A stretch of DNA of 64,000 nt from Lineolata rhizophorae. Taxonomy: Eukaryota; Ascomycota; Dothideomycetes; Lineolatales; Lineolataceae. The DNA is taken from positions 62,001 through 126,000 of the forward strand of contig MU001698.1 in the NCBI GenBank assembly GCA_010093515.1, read 5' to 3'. The position numbers and the translations under genes were made by a program. Under the pieces are notes generated by a model. That model made no database searches. It had not been told where the DNA came from and saw nothing but the letters and a program-made list of their open reading frames with translations. This document shows positions 60,349 through 64,000 of this stretch, one piece after another (within the stretch, counting starts at the first letter, position 1; each line of letters opens with the position of its first letter).

Positions 60349-60595
60349 CCTACGTAGAGGGAAGTTGGGACGACGTGGTTGGAGGTCTTAAATTTAATCA
60401 CAAACGACAGCTGAAGGGTTGCTATTCTGATACCTGTTACTACCTGTTACTAGTTTTGTTACTCCATCCTTGCAATCATCATATTATTCCCACGAATCCT
60501 CCAAGACCAAGAGCTAGCACTGGTTAAAACGAGGGTGAGGTATACACAAGATCGCCGGAAACTCCGCACTGTCCCTAAACCACCCTGCATCTCAA

Positions 60596-62497
60596 TTAGA
60601 CCACAGAAATTTCCCTCTCCTTGGTTACATACTCCTCTTTAGTCGTGTTGGATACTTCCTCGCTAGCCGGTGAAGGAGGGCTCTCGCCATTGTAGAGCTG
60701 CTCCGGATACACCGCTACGTCGACAAGCGCTTCGGTTGCCGGTGACACATACGTGTTGATGACGTAGTGCACGAGGAACGAGATGCTGAAACCGAAAATC
60801 CAAGCAAAAGTGTAGATCTTCCAACCACCGCCAACGTTAAGATCGTTGTCGATGCTCTTGGCGAAGCCGGGCAGTAGCGGAGCGAATCCAATGACGAAGG
60901 AGACGTAGGCGCGCCAGTTGAAGCCACCCGAGTACCAGTAGATGCCTCGGTCGCGATACATTTCGTGGAGGTTGAGTTTGCGCTTCTTGATGATGTAGTA
61001 ATCACAGACCATGGTTCCGGCGAGTGGACCCATGAGACATGAGTAGCCGGATAAGAAGGCTAAGAGGCCCGCGGCATTACGAATGATGTTCCAGGGTGTA
61101 GAGATGACGCAGAAGACGCAAATAAAGAGGCAGGCCCGGAAGATGTTGATGTACTTAGGCCAGAGACCAGTAATGTCGTTGGAGAACGGATAGGTACCTA
61201 GCACGCAGTTAGAATAGAAAGTAATTCAAACTCGACGAAGAGAAGAGCAAAACCCACCGGCAGCCACTTGATTACCAATCGTCGCTATTATCATAACGAA
61301 GGCCGTGAAGAACTTCGCAGCCCGAGACTCGAAGCGTGCGATTGTGGCTGGCAAGTACCACTCAAATTCTCCCCAGAGATGCTCGTGTGCCGAAGTAACG
61401 AAAATGGGCATGAGCGAGCCGAGCGTGCCTATGACTGGGAGAGCGAAGAACTGATGGTATCCTCCTAGGCGGTTGCGGCTGAAGCGACCAAAATCGGGCA
61501 TGTTGACTGCCATGGACGAGAACAGGCCGATGATAGCATTCAGACCAGTCAGAGCCGAGTAAGCAGTGTTCATGTAGCTTGAGGTCAGCTCAGTCCTCCC
61601 GGTGACTAGCTTGCCGCCGCCTCCAGTGACCACTGCGGCCCAGATAAACAGTGCGAGGAACGTCGGTGGAACAATGACACCTTTCACCCAGAAGAGAATG
61701 CGCAGTTTCTGGATTGGCATCAGAGCCAACGACGTCTGGACAAACCAATATAGGAAGAAGCAGAGGAGTCCTGCAGCTGAAGCAATGCAAATCAGTTACT
61801 TCACTATTTCGATCTACATCATGGTGGAATTTTGTGCCGCTCACAAGTGATTCCCGCGCTTTCCGGGAGATGATTTGGGAAGTTGATGAAGCTGGGCCAT
61901 ATCGCTTCGAGACACCGTTGGAGGAATGCCCCGGCCTGGACCGTAAGAATGGCGGTCCACATGAGGGCGACAAAAGCTACAAGTATGTCAATATCCTGCT
62001 TCGTTCACAGCTAATCGTCACTCAACCCGTACCTCGAATGCAGATGGCTGGCAGAGAACCGTACATGCCAAACACGCTCCTTACAATGACCGGGAACGGG
62101 ATAGCGTAGGTGGCACCCATCTTTCCTGTGAGTGTGATGACGACCGAACAGATAGCGAAGCCAAAGAAGACGATGGGAATGGTCTCACGGGCAGTGAAGC
62201 CGAGAGCCATCACACTGGAGACGGTGGACGCAAGAGGAGGCGCCAGCATGTCCGAGCACCAGTATGCCCAGTAGTCGAGTCCACGCCAGGTCCTCTTCTC
62301 TTGTGGAAGTGGGTCAAGGTCTCGCGCAGTGTTAGTCGGCAAGTAGACCTAACCATGAGCGTGGCCATACCTGGATTTGACCATCTTGGATTCTCTTTGT
62401 ACATTCCATGCTCACGAGGCACTTCCCAGTGGAGGTGGGGTTCGACCTTCTCCTTGATGTGAGAGGCAGAGAACTTCGACGCCGAGAACCTCCGCAT
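60596..62497 (-). CDS. NCS1 family nucleobase/allantoin-type transporter
   Basis: Five exons, 62497-62371, 62320-62033, 61976-61845, 61776-61258 and 61197-60596, give 555 residues. The N-terminus is cytosolic and basic. The first conserved block is RTWRGLDYWAYWCSDMLAPP, followed by ARETIPIVFFGFAICSVVITL and GATYAIPFPVIVRSVFGMYG, the NCS1 helix 1-3 signature. Other family marks are NMPDFGRFSRN, NQVAAGTYPFSNDITGLWPKYINIFRA and CLMGPLAGTMVCDYYIIKKRKL. About 12 membrane helices are expected. NCS1 proteins import uracil, allantoin, uridine, cytosine, purines or thiamine with protons at the plasma membrane. The Fur-type (Fur4/Dal4) branch is favoured over the Fcy branch because of the N-terminal block. 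The substrate cannot be fixed. Intron 1 has a GACTAAC branch. It lies divergent from the isochorismatase-like gene. Confidence 0.93.
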
Positions 62498-63255
62498 CTT
62501 GAGTGGATTCAAGTTCACTCAACAAAATGATGGTTCAATGGGTATGGATCGGAGTATAAACCGGGAGGGGACGAGTGGTTATTGGAAGGCAAACAACTGA
62601 TCCTAGGAAAAGACGTGAACACGGGTCCCTTGCCTCTGCATAAATACGCCTTTCAGGACATCTTTCGGAGGCAAAATTTTCATTCTAATCAAAAGGATAT
62701 CTTTGAAGTTGATCAAGTCGCGATACCCGGCCGGCCGGGCCTCCGGCGGGCCATCGCGTTTCACTTCCCCATCGTAGCTGATATGCCTCTCGAGCGCGAC
62801 GAGTGGCACGGGATCGCGGCCTCTGGCCGCCACTGAGCCGAAATGGTAGTGTGGCTTGCGGGAGCCCATTGTAAGTCTGGGCCAGGCGCCCGTTGAAGTG
62901 GGCGACTGTTACCGGAAACGGCGTGGTGTGGGTGCCAACCCTGGCTTCCCCACACCTTGGTCCAAGATAAGCGGCTCCAGCTCCATGGCCGCCGGACGGC
63001 CGCCGGCGCGCCGACGGCACGCCGCCGGCGCGCCGGGGTCTTTCTCGATAGCTGACTAGCTGGCGTCCGCAGAGGGTAAAGAGCCCTGCGGCCTTGTGAC
63101 ATGGGGCTATGAATGGCATGATGAATTAATTTTGTCTGTCTAGATCGCTCCCTTCAATTTCTCATGTCTGCAGAAGTCAGTCGTCGCAGAGTCGCACAAC
63201 ATACTTTCCTCCAGGTTCAACTCTATTTATTTTTCTTTCAGTTTGCGAAAGCGGA
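62498..63255. promoter_or_regulatory. Shared upstream region of transporter and hydrolase genes
   Basis: 758 bp between two start codons that point away from each other. It contains GC-rich inverted and direct repeats (copies of CGCCGGCGCGCCG around 63001-63034). Several GATA-like words also occur, for example GATATC-type words near 62697, but I cannot prove a GATA-factor site. Co-regulation by nitrogen state is an inference. Confidence 0.5.
63001..63034. repeat. GC-rich direct repeat in the divergent promoter
   Basis: Two copies of CGCCGGCGCGCCG, each itself close to a palindrome, separated by about six bases. Confidence 0.75.
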
Positions 63256-64000
63256 ATGCCTACTACACACACGATGTTGCCGGACAAGTTGACCTTTGAG
63301 GCGAAGCCTTACGCCTTCACTTTTCCGCCGGAGCACACAGCCCTTCTAGTCATCGACATGCAGAGGGACTTCTTACTTCCTGATGGCTTCGGGCACATTC
63401 AAGGAGGCAATCTCGACGCTGTTCAAGCGTCAATTGAGCCAACTAAGAAGCTCCTCGAAGCATTTAGATCAGCTGGGATAGTAGTGTTCCACACTCGAGA
63501 AGGCCATAAGCCCGATTTATCAGACTGTCCCTCATCGAAGCTTGTACGGCAAGCAGCAGCGCCGGACAACACTCAACACACTCTGGTCATTGGAGATAAA
63601 GGCGAAATGGGACGACTCCTAATTCGCGGAGAGTATGGCCATGATATCGTAAATGAGTTGGCGCCACTACCGAATGAGATTGTCATAGATAAGCCTGGAA
63701 AAGGCGCCTTTTGGAACACGACGCTCATGCATCAGCTCAAGGCGCATGGGATAACCCACTTGGTTGTGTCCGGAGTAACAACTGAGTGCTGTTTTGCAAC
63801 AAGTATTCGGGAGGCCAATGATCGTGGCTTTGAGTGCTGTAAGTTAGTAATAGCGACTGCGATCGAACACAAATCTGATCGGAGAATAGGCGGTATCGAA
63901 GAAGCCACTGCAGGATACAACGCCGCATTCAAAACGTCAAGTCTGGACATGATATACTGGTCCCAAGGACTCTTCGGTTTCACTGCTGCACTTCAGCCAC
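63256..64000 (+). CDS. Isochorismatase-like cysteine amidohydrolase, 3' end outside window
   Basis: Exon 1 is 63256-63838. Intron 63839-63889 uses GTAAGT/AATAG and restores the family block GIEEATAGYNAAFKTSSL. Exon 2 runs past the right edge, so about 231 residues are visible. The isochorismatase fold is clear: LLVIDMQRDF with catalytic Asp34, then IDKPGKGAFWNT with Lys149, and VSGVTTECCF with the nucleophile at Cys179. Members hydrolyse C-N bonds of small amides (nicotinamide, ureidoacrylate, biuret, N-carbamoyl compounds) or isochorismate. The extended N-terminus and HREGHKPDLSD-type loop (TREGHKPDLSDCP) recall ureidoacrylate/biuret-type hydrolases more than nicotinamidases, but this is tentative. 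The start was chosen at the first ATG after the leader; a second Met is six residues later. The divergent NCS1 transporter suggests a shared substrate route. Confidence 0.9.
   Translation, partial: MPTTHTMLPDKLTFEAKPYAFTFPPEHTALLVIDMQRDFLLPDGFGHIQGGNLDAVQASIEPTKKLLEAFRSAGIVVFHTREGHKPDLSDCPSSKLVRQAAAPDNTQHTLVIGDKGEMGRLLIRGEYGHDIVNELAPLPNEIVIDKPGKGAFWNTTLMHQLKAHGITHLVVSGVTTECCFATSIREANDRGFECCKLVIATAIEHKSDRRIGGIEEATAGYNAAFKTSSLDMIYWSQGLFGFTAALQP

Noticed and set aside
62603-63119. Minus-strand frames of 88 to 144 codons upstream of the hydrolase
   Set aside because: They lie in the divergent promoter, cover GC-rich palindromic repeats and have no domain or splice support.
1-64000. CRISPR arrays, rRNA genes and intact transposons
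   Set aside because: None was seen. There are no regularly spaced direct repeats, rRNA-like blocks, transposase or reverse-transcriptase motifs, or long terminal repeats. AT-rich islands may hide unrecognisable remnants.

Overview
The window is nuclear DNA of a filamentous ascomycete (Pezizomycotina, most likely Sordariomycetes). The grounds are short introns (mostly 49-60 bp, with some up to about 290 bp) with GTRNGT donors, CTRAY-like branch sites and CAG/TAG acceptors, GC-rich coding DNA, fungal housekeeping genes (Vps35, Atp14, Ubp16, class II aldolase, a mitochondrial L9-type ribosomal protein), and families found mainly in filamentous fungi (DUF1765, NACHT/STAND receptors). A 15-base run of N marks one assembly gap.

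Layout, left to right. 1-2460 (-): a decayed NACHT/STAND receptor gene cut by the left edge. 3366-6236 (+): VPS35, six exons. 6237-9110: gene-poor. 9111-11568 (+): five-exon polytopic membrane protein of unknown function. 13510-14579 (-): secreted class II-like haem peroxidase. 14580-21297: 6.7 kb, mostly GC-rich, with no convincing gene. 21298-25819 (-): large DUF1765 protein. 28559-29321 (-): ATP14. 29878-32794 (-): M28-type, glutamate-carboxypeptidase-II/Vps70-like membrane peptidase. 33443-34493 (-): short-chain dehydrogenase. 35192-37060 (+): uncharacterised cysteine-motif protein. 38236-38856 (+): fragmentary gene with a possible PD-(D/E)XK nuclease-like core. 38857-40951: partly AT-rich gene-free DNA. 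40952-42811 (-): conserved-looking protein of unknown function. 44547-46326 (-): Gfo/Idh/MocA oxidoreductase. 47249-49303 (-): Ubp16-like deubiquitinase. 50244-51276 (+): mitochondrial bL9. 52041-53373 (+): fructose-bisphosphate aldolase. 53637-55157 (-): coiled-coil protein with three exact-length 29-residue repeats. 55158-56766: AT-rich. 56767-57528 (-): unresolved gene remnant. 57852-59021 (+): splicing-associated RS/coiled-coil protein. 59431-60348 (+): Ada-type zinc/helix-turn-helix regulator. 60596-62497 (-): NCS1 nucleobase transporter. 63256 to beyond the right edge (+): isochorismatase-like amidohydrolase.

Most genes are independent housekeeping loci. The clearest functional grouping is at the right end, where an NCS1 transporter and a cysteine amidohydrolase are divergently transcribed from a shared 758 bp region. 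This looks like an uptake-plus-hydrolysis module for a nitrogenous compound (inference). An Ada-like regulator converges on the transporter. The NACHT remnant carries stops of the C-to-T type expected from repeat-induced point mutation, and two AT-rich islands are compatible with the same process. I did not find a clearly new multigene system. The best leads are the transporter/hydrolase pair, the stand-alone Ada-HTH protein, the 29-residue repeat protein and the nuclease-like fragment.
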